From assembly GCA_027489035.1 (NCBI GenBank), contig JAIYAN010000001.1, positions 145,199 through 209,198 on the forward strand: DNA of 64,000 nucleotides, read 5' to 3'. A model generated the notes under the pieces. The model was not told where the DNA came from. It worked only from the letters and a program-made list of their open reading frames with translations, and searched no databases. The translations under genes and the position numbers were made by a program. The stretch's first letter is position 1, and each line of letters opens with the position of its first letter. Shown in pieces: positions 54,274-63,700 of this stretch. Source of the DNA: Chitinophagaceae bacterium (GTDB lineage: Bacteria > Bacteroidota > Bacteroidia > Chitinophagales > Chitinophagaceae).

Positions 54274-54356
54274 AAATAATACTCGCCTTCGACTTTAACC
54301 GTGGGCGATTTAAAAAAAATAAATAATTCGGAATATTTTTATGAATGATTTTTCAT

Positions 54357-54391
54357 TTGTAAATACAATACAATCACTAATCTGAGATTTG
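54357..54391 (+). promoter_or_regulatory. Shared operator-promoter, copy I
   Basis: TTGTAA-ATACA-ATACAA (54357-54373), 24 bases to GAGATTTG (54384-54391). One or two mismatches; 72 bases before the 190-aa gene. Confidence 0.6.
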
Positions 54392-54463
54392 ATTTCTAAA
54401 AAAACCATGAAAAAATAACACTCTCCAAACTCGATTTTATTGTAAACTTCAAATGTAAACATT

Positions 54464-55036
54464 ATGAAATCGATTCCTTATTGCCCAATTGCACGAAAAA
54501 AAAGACACACCATTAGTACACCAAAAGTTGAATGGAAAAGATACCGACCAAATAGATATTTATATCATGTTAGTTATGGCGGTACATTAAATGTAAATGA
54601 AGAAAATGTATTGTATAAACGACTGAGTATAGCTACCGAAGGAATTTGTGGAAAAGAAAAAGGTTTGGGTGGTGTATGGGCAAACAATCAGATTAAAAGG
54701 GTAAATCATTTATGGCCCATTTGTTTTGACAGTTGGGACTGTGATTCACATGAATCCTATTTAAAGATGTTGTACAAATATGATGTTTGGCAAATTGACA
54801 CCAAACTAATTGACAATATTTGGTATTTAGATCCGAATTTGATAGAAGGAAATGATGGAAGTGGCGACGCTACAGATTATTTGTATTGCGAAAATACCAT
54901 TCATCCTCGTGCATTAAAATTATATACATTTACCATTAATGATTATAAGTTTTTGTATGAAGACAAATTCAATGTTGAATTTAGTTTAGATCCAGTAGAA
55001 AACATAAATAATTTTATTAAAACTAAATGGTGGTAA
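54464..55036 (+). CDS. Hypothetical protein, possible ART-like fold
   Basis: 190 residues with no TM. RYLYHVSYGGTL (about 31-42) followed by a helix, GICGKEKGLGGVWANNQ (about 63-79) and LWPICFDSW resembles the Y-x-Y-H-x-(S/T) then G-x-V-W-A pattern seen in several ADP-ribosyltransferase-like proteins. The catalytic glutamate is not obvious, so this is a weak call. Neighbouring NADAR and ADP-ribosylglycohydrolase genes make it worth testing. It has its own operator copy I and is followed by the FtsK-like gene 43 bases downstream. Confidence 0.6.
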   Translation: MKSIPYCPIARKKRHTISTPKVEWKRYRPNRYLYHVSYGGTLNVNEENVLYKRLSIATEGICGKEKGLGGVWANNQIKRVNHLWPICFDSWDCDSHESYLKMLYKYDVWQIDTKLIDNIWYLDPNLIEGNDGSGDATDYLYCENTIHPRALKLYTFTINDYKFLYEDKFNVEFSLDPVENINNFIKTKWW

Positions 55037-55079
55037 TTTATATTGAAAAGAAATTAATGGGATTAATTAATTTAGTAAA

Positions 55080-55706
55080 ATGCTCATTCCACTTATTATA
55101 GGCAAAAACAGTAATGGCGATAACCAGATGATTGATTTAGCTCAGTCGCCGTTATTGATGATTTCATATTGCGAAGAGGAGCAGTTAAAGAACATTGTTA
55201 CACAATTAACCAATTTAGATTACCCTTTTAAACAATCTGATTATTATATTGTGTCAAGTAGAAAATGTGCGTACTGGAATATTGATTTGCAACATGCCAT
55301 TCATTTTTATAAAGACGATCCAAGTAAAGGTAACATCAACAAAAAATCGAAATTACTAAAAATTATAAATGATGAAATCTCCAGAAGAGAACGGATTTTA
55401 AAAAAGAATAAAGGAATAGATTTTAAAAGGTACTTTTCATTAAACACCTGGAAAGATGAAAAACTTTCTTACCAATTTTTTATAATTGATGACATTTGGG
55501 ATATCGTAATTTCCAAACCTAAAACGATTGGATTAAGTTTGATGCGCATCATTTTATACGGAAGCGATGTTGGCATTCATACTATATTTACCAGCAAATT
55601 GTCTTATAGAAATTTACTTGAACAATTAATCAATATCAATCCTTCCATTACTAAAGAGTTACAAAAAAATATGGGGTGCCTGAGCCTAAAAGAATCAACA
55701 GTATAG
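55080..55706 (+). CDS. FtsK/SpoIIIE-like pseudo-ATPase, frameshifted near the end
   Basis: 208 residues as given. IPLIIGKNSNGDNQMIDLAQSP at the front aligns with the G-K-D-x-x-G-x-P-x-x-x-D-L-A-x-M-P-H segment that precedes the FtsK P-loop, but the Walker A position reads LLMISYCEEEQLKN with no GSGKS. YQFFIIDDIWDIV stands where Walker B should be, and YGSDVGIHTIFTSKLSY matches the G-R-x-x-G-I-H-x-I-x-A-T-Q-R segment. After residue 198 the frame stops at TAG; an alternative frame continues to TGA at 55789 with INSIGHELLFTADNIVFHKK, matching the FtsK 'G-x-G-D-M-L-F' region. Adding one G at 55673-55676 repairs it (about 236 residues). A nucleotide-free FtsK-like protein may act as a partner of the AAA ATPase. 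Confidence 0.7.
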   Translation: MLIPLIIGKNSNGDNQMIDLAQSPLLMISYCEEEQLKNIVTQLTNLDYPFKQSDYYIVSSRKCAYWNIDLQHAIHFYKDDPSKGNINKKSKLLKIINDEISRRERILKKNKGIDFKRYFSLNTWKDEKLSYQFFIIDDIWDIVISKPKTIGLSLMRIILYGSDVGIHTIFTSKLSYRNLLEQLININPSITKELQKNMGCLSLKESTV

Positions 55707-55824
55707 GCCACGAACTTTTATTTACTGCCGACAATATTGTATTTCATAAAAAAGCAGGTTCAATGGAGATGGCTAGAATGTATTTTTGATAACTAATTTT
55801 CATGAAAATATGTTGTTTAAATAA

Positions 55825-56448
55825 TCACCTCACCCGCTCTAAATCAGCAAAAACGCCTTCTTTATTCAAAAATACTTCAAATTCGTTGAGATTCTTTTTA
55901 TGAATAATCAACTGCCCTACATATTTTATATCAGTTGATTTTTCAGTAAACATTGTTTTATTTTCAGCGATATAAATAGCAAATGCAGGGACAGACAACG
56001 TATTGACATCAACAACTAATTCTGAATCATCTACATAAAAAGAGTTGTATTGACTATCTAATAATGCCTCATTAATTATATCAATATTTATTTTAGAAAC
56101 ATCTTTTGGAGAAACCGCAGTAAAGCCCGGATAAAATAAATTTAATTCGGGAGAAACCAAAAAACCAATATATACCCGCTCCATAAAATTTTCAAGTTCA
56201 TTTTTTTCCATGAGGCTATAAAAATAGTCAGCACTAATTTCATGATATTCTTTAAACAAAAGAACAACTTCGTTATTTTGATAATCTACCGGAAAATCAA
56301 ACTCAAATAATGGGTTATAAATTACCCGCCAATCGATAATGTCCAAATCATCTTTTGGCGGATTATGCAAAAATGCTTCATATTCCTCATTGGCATCAGT
56401 GCATAATTGCAAACAATTTTCAATGGTGGGTTTTACTTCTTCTAACAT
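55825..56448 (-). CDS. Hypothetical acidic protein
   Basis: About 207 residues from the ATG at 56448. The longer track start at 56490 lies in the operator and would not be transcribed from the predicted promoter. Acidic, mixed alpha/beta, with no TM or signal (EEVKPTIENCLQLCTDANEEY, DSELVVDVNTLSVPAFAIYI). No family recognised. Predicted transcript start is only about 1-5 bases before the ATG, so translation may be leaderless. Confidence 0.62.
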   Translation of the reverse strand: MLEEVKPTIENCLQLCTDANEEYEAFLHNPPKDDLDIIDWRVIYNPLFEFDFPVDYQNNEVVLLFKEYHEISADYFYSLMEKNELENFMERVYIGFLVSPELNLFYPGFTAVSPKDVSKINIDIINEALLDSQYNSFYVDDSELVVDVNTLSVPAFAIYIAENKTMFTEKSTDIKYVGQLIIHKKNLNEFEVFLNKEGVFADLERVR

Positions 56449-56455
56449 AATTAAG

Positions 56456-56490
56456 CAAAAGTAAATGCCATGTTTGTAATAGAAATACAA
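56456..56490 (-). promoter_or_regulatory. Shared operator-promoter, copy J
   Basis: Minus strand: TTGTAT-TTCTA-TTACAA (56474-56490), 24 bases to a perfect -7 box TACTTTTG (56456-56463), 7 bases before the ATG of the 207-aa gene. Confidence 0.8.
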
Positions 56491-56518
56491 TTGAAATAAT
56501 TTTCAATAAAATCTGAGA

Positions 56519-56553
56519 TTGTAAAAAGATTCCAATCAGGACTTTTAAGTTTG
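56519..56553 (+). promoter_or_regulatory. Shared operator-promoter, copy K (RmuC-like gene)
   Basis: TTGTAA-AAAGA-TTCCAA (56519-56535), 24 bases to a perfect -7 box TAAGTTTG (56546-56553), 35 bases before the RmuC-like ATG. Divergent from copy J. Confidence 0.85.
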
Positions 56554-56588
56554 TAAAATATAATCTTCCTCATTTAAAAATCAACCAT

Positions 56589-57935
56589 ATGAATATCAAT
56601 ATCGACAATTTAAAAAAGCTCATTGAATCTATTAGAAACATCCATTTTTTTCAACGATTATTCAGCTGGGGAAAAATCAGACAGCAATTAATAGATGGTG
56701 TGACAGATCTTCAAAAAATGGAATCTTTGATTGAACAATTAAACAATCAAAACGATGTATTGATTTTGGAATTAAATACTTCAAATGCAAATTTAAAAGC
56801 AGCTAACGATATCGTTTCTAGGTATGATGGAGAAAGAGAAAAATTGAATTATATCATTCAAGAAAAAGAAAACAAATTAACCAAAATTGAAAAAGACCTA
56901 TCCTCCGTTATTACAGAAAATGAAAACAATAAAATCAATCTTGCCAAATCTGAAAATCATTTGGCTGTATTAACTCAAAAACATCAATCAATGGAGGTTG
57001 AGTTATTAAAAACACGAGACGAGAACAACAATTTAAATGCCGAAGAAAAAAATAGAAGGGATAAATATGAACAAGATGTTGTTGTACTGAATGCCATAAG
57101 AACGCAAATTCAAGATGATCGAAATAGGGAATTAAATGATAGAGCCATTGCAGAAGCTAATAGAAGAGATAAACTTAAAGAAACCTGGAGCAAGCATCAG
57201 ATTAATGTAAAAGGATTGATAAAAAACATTTGTCAAAAACATACCATTGAATATGTTGAGGCCGTTCCATTCAAAGGAGAACCAGATAACACGATTAAAA
57301 TTTGCGATGAGTTTGTAATCTTTGATGCAAAAAGTCCAGCTACAGATGATTTAAGTAATTTCCCAACTTACATTAAAACACAAGCCGAATCTGCGAAAAA
57401 ATATGCAAAGCATGAAAATGTAAAATCGGATATCTTTTTTGTGATACCGACCAATACATTAGAACGACTGACTCAATTTGTATTCAACTTGGCTGATTAT
57501 AATGTGTTTATTATTTCAGTTGATGCACTTGAACAAATCATGCTTAGTTTAAAGAAGATTGAAGAATATGAATTTGCAGAGCAATTGAGTCCGGAAGAGC
57601 GTGACAATATTTGCAGGATACTTGGGAAGTTTGCGCATCTTACTAAAAGACGCATTCAAATAGACAGTTTTTTTGCCAAACAATTTATAGAACTCGCATA
57701 TAAATCGGAAGCTGATTTACCAAAAGATATCTTTGAAAAAGTTGTAGAATTTGAACGATCTGAAAAACTAAATCCCCCAATAGAGAAAAGAGCAAAAGCC
57801 ATTAGCACCAAAGAATTGGAAAAAGATTTAAACAAAATAAATAACGAAGCTTTTTCAAAAGGCATAATCATTGATGATACTAAAATTTCTAATGGAATAA
57901 ACGAGTTGGATTTATACAAACCTGAGAACGAGTAA
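56589..57935 (+). CDS. RmuC-like coiled-coil PD-(D/E)xK nuclease-type protein
   Basis: 448 residues. A long coiled coil (about 35-205) is followed by a domain (about 205-330) with EPDNTIKICDEFVIFDAKSP, which carries the P-D ... D-A-K signature of PD-(D/E)xK nucleases as found in RmuC (PDxxVxLP-x-G-x-x-x-x-I-D-S-K), and then QAESAKKYAKHENVKSDIFFVIPT, the typical beta strand after the active site. The C-terminus is charged and helical. RmuC limits recombination and some relatives act in anti-phage defence. It is driven by its own copy of the shared operator. Nuclease activity is inferred from motif only. Confidence 0.78.
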   Translation: MNINIDNLKKLIESIRNIHFFQRLFSWGKIRQQLIDGVTDLQKMESLIEQLNNQNDVLILELNTSNANLKAANDIVSRYDGEREKLNYIIQEKENKLTKIEKDLSSVITENENNKINLAKSENHLAVLTQKHQSMEVELLKTRDENNNLNAEEKNRRDKYEQDVVVLNAIRTQIQDDRNRELNDRAIAEANRRDKLKETWSKHQINVKGLIKNICQKHTIEYVEAVPFKGEPDNTIKICDEFVIFDAKSPATDDLSNFPTYIKTQAESAKKYAKHENVKSDIFFVIPTNTLERLTQFVFNLADYNVFIISVDALEQIMLSLKKIEEYEFAEQLSPEERDNICRILGKFAHLTKRRIQIDSFFAKQFIELAYKSEADLPKDIFEKVVEFERSEKLNPPIEKRAKAISTKELEKDLNKINNEAFSKGIIIDDTKISNGINELDLYKPENE

Positions 57936-58047
57936 ATGAGATGAATTATTAAATTTATAAAAATTGCATCTTCAACAATTAATTCCATTAGAAAAAAAAG
58001 TATATTTATGTAATTACATCTTTAAAAAATCAATTTAAAAACACAAA

Positions 58048-58779
58048 ATGAAACAACATTTAAATACTTTATTAATTTGTTTAGCCGTAATAATAGGAAT
58101 AACAATTCTTGGAAATGCTTATAAATATAAATTCACCTCTACTGAAACCGTTTCTGTAACAGGATTGTCTGAAAAAGATTTCACCAGCGATTTAATCGTT
58201 TGGGGTGGCTCGTTTAACAGAAATGCAATGGAATTAAAAGAAGCCTATGCTGCTTTGAAACAAGATGAAGCGGCAATAAAAACTTATTTGAATTCGAAAG
58301 GTATTGTAGATAGTTGCATTGTATTTTCGGCGGTAAGCATGACTAAAGAATTTCAGCGCCAATATGATGATAGAGGAAATGAAATAAGCGCAAGTTTTGC
58401 AGGTTATACCTTAACAGGAAATGTGCGTGTAGAATCTCATGCAATAGAAACAGTTGAAAAATTATCGAGAGAAATTACAGAATTATTGGAAAAGGGAATT
58501 GAATTGAATTCAAATACGCCGGAATATTACTACACTAAATTAAATGAATTAAAAATAGACCTTTTGGCCAAAGCAAGTGAAGATGCCAAAACAAGAGCAG
58601 AAACTATCGCCAAAAACAGTGGTGCATCTTTAGGCAACATTAAAAAAGCCAATATGGGCGTTTTTCAAATTACAGGAAAAAATGTGAACGAAACATTTAG
58701 CTATGGCGGTTCATTTAATACCAGCAGCAAATTAAAAACGGCTTCTATTACATTGAAAGTAGATTATCAATTGAAGTAA
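58048..58779 (+). CDS. SIMPL domain-containing (YggE-like) protein
   Basis: 243 residues. An N-terminal signal or anchor helix (about 6-24) is followed by a SIMPL/DUF541 domain: VSVTGLSEKDFTSDLIVW, FAGYTLTGNVRVES, the LLAKASEDAKTRAETIAKNSG helix and closing ASITLKVDYQLK strand. SIMPL proteins are periplasmic or membrane-anchored with an unclear stress-related role. TATATTTA (about 57999) could be its -7 box. Marks the return to core genome sequence. Confidence 0.85.
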   Translation: MKQHLNTLLICLAVIIGITILGNAYKYKFTSTETVSVTGLSEKDFTSDLIVWGGSFNRNAMELKEAYAALKQDEAAIKTYLNSKGIVDSCIVFSAVSMTKEFQRQYDDRGNEISASFAGYTLTGNVRVESHAIETVEKLSREITELLEKGIELNSNTPEYYYTKLNELKIDLLAKASEDAKTRAETIAKNSGASLGNIKKANMGVFQITGKNVNETFSYGGSFNTSSKLKTASITLKVDYQLK

Positions 58780-58856
58780 TTAACCAATTGATTTGAATAC
58801 ATAACCATTTTATTAAAATGGACAATTTAGACAAGATTTCTGATAAGAATATCATT

Positions 58857-58864
58857 TATCTTTG
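58857..58864 (+). promoter_or_regulatory. prfC -7 box
   Basis: Perfect TATCTTTG, 8 bases before the prfC ATG, which predicts a leader of only a few bases. A -33 element is not clear (TTTC at 58837). Confidence 0.6.
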
Positions 58865-58872
58865 CCCACTTT

Positions 58873-60459
58873 ATGAAATATATCAACGAAATCAATAAGC
58901 GGAAAACATTTGCCATCATTTCTCACCCGGATGCCGGAAAAACAACGTTAACGGAAAAGTTCTTGTTGTTTGGTGGCGCCATTCAAACTGCGGGTGCTGT
59001 AAAAAGCAATAAAATCAAAAAACATGCAACGAGTGATTTCATGGAAATCGAGCGTCAAAGAGGTATAAGTGTTGCAACGAGTGTAATGACTTTTGAATAC
59101 AAAGACTTTTTGATAAATCTACTAGATACGCCTGGGCATAAGGACTTTGCTGAAGATACCTATAGAACATTAACTGCGGTAGATAGTGTGGTTTTGGTGA
59201 TAGACAGCGTAAATGGTGTGGAAGCACAAACGCGTAGATTGATGGAAGTAATTGCGATGCGAAAAACACCCGTTATTGTATTTATCAATAAAATGGATCG
59301 TGATGGGAAAAACAGATTCGACCTTTTGGAAGAAATCGAAAACGAATTAAAAATTCAACTTCATCCAATGACCGTGCCTATAAACAGTGGAAAGGATTTT
59401 AAAGGTGTGTATAATCTACATGAAAAAAATCTGGTATTATTCACTGCAGGAACTAAAGCAAACGATGAAGATGTATTGGAAATAAGCGATTTAAATGACG
59501 CAAAATTAGATTCGATCATTGGCGATAAAAATGCAGAAATTTTACGAGAAGATGTAGAGTTAATTGATGGAGTTTATGGCGAATTGAATGAAGCAGATTA
59601 TTTATCAGGTAACACGGCTCCCGTATTTTTTGGTAGTGCCGTAAATAATTTCGGGGTTAGAGAGATGCTAAATACTTTTATAAGAATAGCTCCTACCCCA
59701 CGTCCGCGTGGCACAACAACACGCGATGTAAATCCGGAAGAAGATAAATTCAGCGGTTTTATTTTTAAAATACATGCCAATTTAGATCCAAAGCATAGAG
59801 ATAGAATTGCCTTTTTAAGGGTATGTTCGGGCAAGTTTTCGAGAAATACTTTTTACAATCACGTTCGATTGGAAAAAGATGTTCGTTTTAATAATCCATA
59901 TAGCTTTTTAGCTCGTCAAAAAGATGTCATTGAAGAAGCATACCCAGGCGATGTTGTGGGTTTGTTCGACACAGGGAATTTTAAAATTGGAGACACCTTG
60001 ACGGAAGGTGAACAATATTATTTCACGGGTATACCTAGCTTTTCACCAGAAATATTTAAAGAGGTTTCTAACAAAGACCCGATGAAAACCAAGCAGCTCG
60101 AAAAGGGCTTGATGCAATTAACAGATGAGGGTGTAGCCCAGTTGTTTACTCAGTTTGGTGGCAATAAAAAAATTATTGGTTGCGTTGGTGAGCTTCAATT
60201 CGAGGTGATACAATATCGACTTTTACAAGAGTATGGCGCTTCTGTACAAATGAATAATCTGCCGTTTTATAAAGCATGTTGGCTAACGAGTAAAGATGCA
60301 AAAAAATTGGATGATTTCACAAAATACAAACAAGCCAATATTGCAGCAGATAAAGATGGCAATATTGTTTATCTCGCACAAAGCGAATGGTTTTTAAATA
60401 CGGAAATAACCAATAACCCAGATATAGAATTTCATTTTACTTCGGAAATACACAAATAA
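58873..60459 (+). CDS. prfC: Peptide chain release factor 3
   Basis: 528 residues, the normal length for RF3. G1 SHPDAGKTT (about 18-26), G2/ARGIS-type [18 protein letters not shown]3 DTPGHKDF, G4 INKMD and the downstream domain II/III features ([28 protein letters not shown]) identify a translational GTPase of the RF3 type, which recycles RF1/RF2 from the ribosome. No oddities. Stands between the SIMPL gene and the PspC-like gene. Confidence 0.97.
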   Translation: MKYINEINKRKTFAIISHPDAGKTTLTEKFLLFGGAIQTAGAVKSNKIKKHATSDFMEIERQRGISVATSVMTFEYKDFLINLLDTPGHKDFAEDTYRTLTAVDSVVLVIDSVNGVEAQTRRLMEVIAMRKTPVIVFINKMDRDGKNRFDLLEEIENELKIQLHPMTVPINSGKDFKGVYNLHEKNLVLFTAGTKANDEDVLEISDLNDAKLDSIIGDKNAEILREDVELIDGVYGELNEADYLSGNTAPVFFGSAVNNFGVREMLNTFIRIAPTPRPRGTTTRDVNPEEDKFSGFIFKIHANLDPKHRDRIAFLRVCSGKFSRNTFYNHVRLEKDVRFNNPYSFLARQKDVIEEAYPGDVVGLFDTGNFKIGDTLTEGEQYYFTGIPSFSPEIFKEVSNKDPMKTKQLEKGLMQLTDEGVAQLFTQFGGNKKIIGCVGELQFEVIQYRLLQEYGASVQMNNLPFYKACWLTSKDAKKLDDFTKYKQANIAADKDGNIVYLAQSEWFLNTEITNNPDIEFHFTSEIHK

Positions 60460-60528
60460 AAAATTCAAAAGTCAAAATTAAAAACCAAAGCATCGAATCA
60501 ATCATAATTATTTAAACAACCACTAATT

Positions 60529-60726
60529 ATGCATCGTAACAATAACGACAAAATCTTGGGAGGTGTATTATCTGGACTCGCTACTGCATTGGGCATTTCT
60601 GCTGGTTTAATCAGGGTGATATTTCTAGTAGGATTTTTCGCCATTGGAGGCATTACATTTGGCATATCATCTGGTGCCATGTTTCTAATCTATATCTTAT
60701 TGTGGATTTTCTTGCCTGCAGAATAA
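60529..60726 (+). CDS. PspC-domain protein
   Basis: 65 residues, which is the whole PspC domain: KILGGVLSGLATALGISAGLIRVIF, a second hydrophobic stretch and the final IYILLWIFLPAE. PspC-type proteins are small inner-membrane proteins tied to envelope stress responses; stand-alone copies in Bacteroidota are common. ATG at 60529. Confidence 0.88.
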   Translation: MHRNNNDKILGGVLSGLATALGISAGLIRVIFLVGFFAIGGITFGISSGAMFLIYILLWIFLPAE

Positions 60727-60768
60727 ACATCTTTTAAAAGTTAAAAAAATAGCAATTATATAAGAATT

Positions 60769-63700
60769 CTACCTAATCAAAAGTACATTTCCTTTAAGTA
60801 CTTTTTCTTTGCCATACTTATCGATACCTTTTACGATGTACACAAAATTCCCTGCATTTTGTTTGATACTTTTATACATCCCATCCCATGCTTTTCCCAT
60901 ATTATTTGTCTCAAAAACCAAAACGCCGTATCTATCAAAAACCCTAAAATAATCTAGGCGCTGAATTCCAACATATGTAGGTTTAAAGTTATCATTCAAG
61001 CCATCTCCGTTTGGCGTAAATGCATTCGGAATATAAAATGTTGGACCTTGTAATACTTTGATTAGTACTGTGTCATTATCTGAGCATCCAAAATTATCAG
61101 AAACGGTTAGAATAAATCGAGTATCATCTGTTAAAACAGCAATTGGATTAGCAATGGTTGAATTATTCAAAACGGAAGCCGGAGACCATAAATATTGAAT
61201 TCCCCCAGAACCATTAAGTTGATATGGATCATTATAAATTGCAATATCATCCGGTCCTGCATTAGCTACTATTTGGGGTTGCACAATAAGATTAACATTT
61301 GCTGTATCAGAGCATCCGAAAGAATTTGTCAAGACCAATTGATAATTTCCTGATGTATTTATACTACTAGGATTTGCAACCACGGTGTTATTAAAAGTCC
61401 ATGTAGTGGTTTGACTTCCTGTATTAAATGCACCATTAAGATTAAAATACGTTCCAAAGCAAATATGTTGCTCAATATCGTTTCCAAGAGATGGTTTCCT
61501 TACTACCCTTATTCTGATTTCACTTCTAGGACTTTCGCAGTTTCCATTAAATTGACTAACATAAAAACTATAAACGCCAATTACAGAGGTGGATGGAATC
61601 GGGGCAATAGAACTGCCTACTCCACCAACTGGATTTGTATACCATAGTAACGGATACGTTCCAACAGCAGTTAATGAATTAGGAATAGCGTATTGACAAA
61701 TTGTTTGACTGGATATTACCTGCGGTTTTGGTGGCGTTGGATTTACCGTAAGTTGTAAAGTTGCAATAGAATCACAACCATTATTGTTAACGAGTGTTAC
61801 AATATATGTTCCTCCTAATGTAAACGATTGACCATTCCACAAATAAGGTAATTCATTACTACAAATATTTATTGTAGTTGTACTCGTCGTTGTAAAAGCA
61901 ATAGAAAGATTTACAATTGCTAAACTATCACACCCTGCAGCATTAGTTGTAGTAAATGTATAAGATCCCGCAGCATTGTAATTTGTTCCGTTCCAGTTAA
62001 ATGGCAATTGATTGTTGCAACGAGTAACGTTTGATATGCTCTGAGTTGTATTTGTTATAGATAAATTTACAATCGCCAAACTATCACATCCTGCTGCGTT
62101 TGTTGTAGCAAAAGTATAAGCTCCAGCAACAATGTAATTCGTCCCATTCCAGTTGTATGGCAATTGATTATTGCAACGGGTGATATTAGTTATGCTTTGT
62201 GTTGTGTTAGTCACCGTAAGATTAACTATCGCCAAACTATCACATCCTGCTGCATTTATTGTGGTAAATGTGTAAGATCCCGCAGCATTGTAATTGGTTC
62301 CATTCCAATTGAATGGCAACTGATTGTTGCAACGTGTCACGTTCGTTGTGCTTTGAGTTGTATTATTTATCGTTAGATTCACTATAGCCAAGCTATCACA
62401 TCCTGCTGCATTTATTGTGGTAAATGTGTATGATCCCGCAGCATTGTAATTGGTTCCATTCCAGTTGAATGGCAACTGGTTATTACAACGAGTAACATTG
62501 GTTGTGCTTTGAGTTGTATTATTTATCGTTAGATTCACTATAGCCATACTATCACATCCTGCTGCATTTATTGTTGTAAATGTGTAAGATCCCGCAGCAT
62601 TGTAATTGGTTCCATTCCAGTTGAATGGCAATTGATTATTACAACGAGTAACATTGATTGTGCTCAAAGTAGTATTTGCTACTGTGAGATTTACAATTGC
62701 TAAACTATCACAACCTGCAGCATTTGATGTTGTATATGTATAAGCTCCTGCTGTACTGTAATTTGCTCCATTCCAATTGTATGGTAATTGATTGTTACAA
62801 CGGGTAATGTTGGATGTGCTTTGAGTTGTATTATTTATAGATAAATTCACAATCGCCAAGCTATCACATCCTGCGACGTTTGTTGTTGTAAAAGTGTAAG
62901 TACCAGCAGAATTGTAGTTTGTTCCGTTCCAGTTGTATGGCAATTGATTGTTGCAAAGCGTAATGTCGGTAATACTTTGAGTGGTATTTGTTATTGTAAG
63001 ATTTACAATTGCTAAACTATCACAACCAGCAGCATTTGTTATACTAAATGTATAAGTCCCTGCTGCATTGTAATTTGTTCCATTCCAGTTGTATGGCAAT
63101 TGATTGTTGCAACGAGTAATGATGGTTGTGCTTTGTGTGGTGTTAGGCACAGTAAGATTGACTATCGCTAAACTATCACATCCTGCAGTGTTTGTTGTAC
63201 TAAATGTATAAACCCCTGCTGTATTGTAATTTGTCCCATTCCAGTTGTAAGGCAACTGATTGTTGCAACGAGTAATATTTGTAACGCTTTGAATTGTATT
63301 TGTAACCGTAAGATTTATAATCGCTAAACTATCACATCCTGCTCCGTTTGTTGTTGTGAAAGTGTAAGTGCTAGCAATATTGTAGTTTGTTCCATTCCAA
63401 TTGTATGGCAATTGATTATTGCAACGAGTAATATTTGTAATGCTTTGCGTGGTGATAGTTACCGTAAGATTCACTATCGCCAAACTATCACATCCTGCTG
63501 CATTTATTGTTGTAAAAGTGTAAGCTCCTGCTGCATTATAGTTTGTGCCGTTCCAATTGTATGGCAATTGATTGTTACATCGAGTAACATTGGTTATGCT
63601 CTGAGTAGTATTAGTTACTGTAAGATTTACAATCGCCAAGCTATCACAGCCTGCAGCATTGGTTGTTGTAAATGTATAAGCCCCGGCTCCATTGTAGTTT

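Noticed and set aside
54274-54320. CTCGCC ... GGGCGA hairpin after the AAA gene as a terminator
   Set aside because: Only about 5 bp of stem with a long loop and an A rather than T run on the coding strand.
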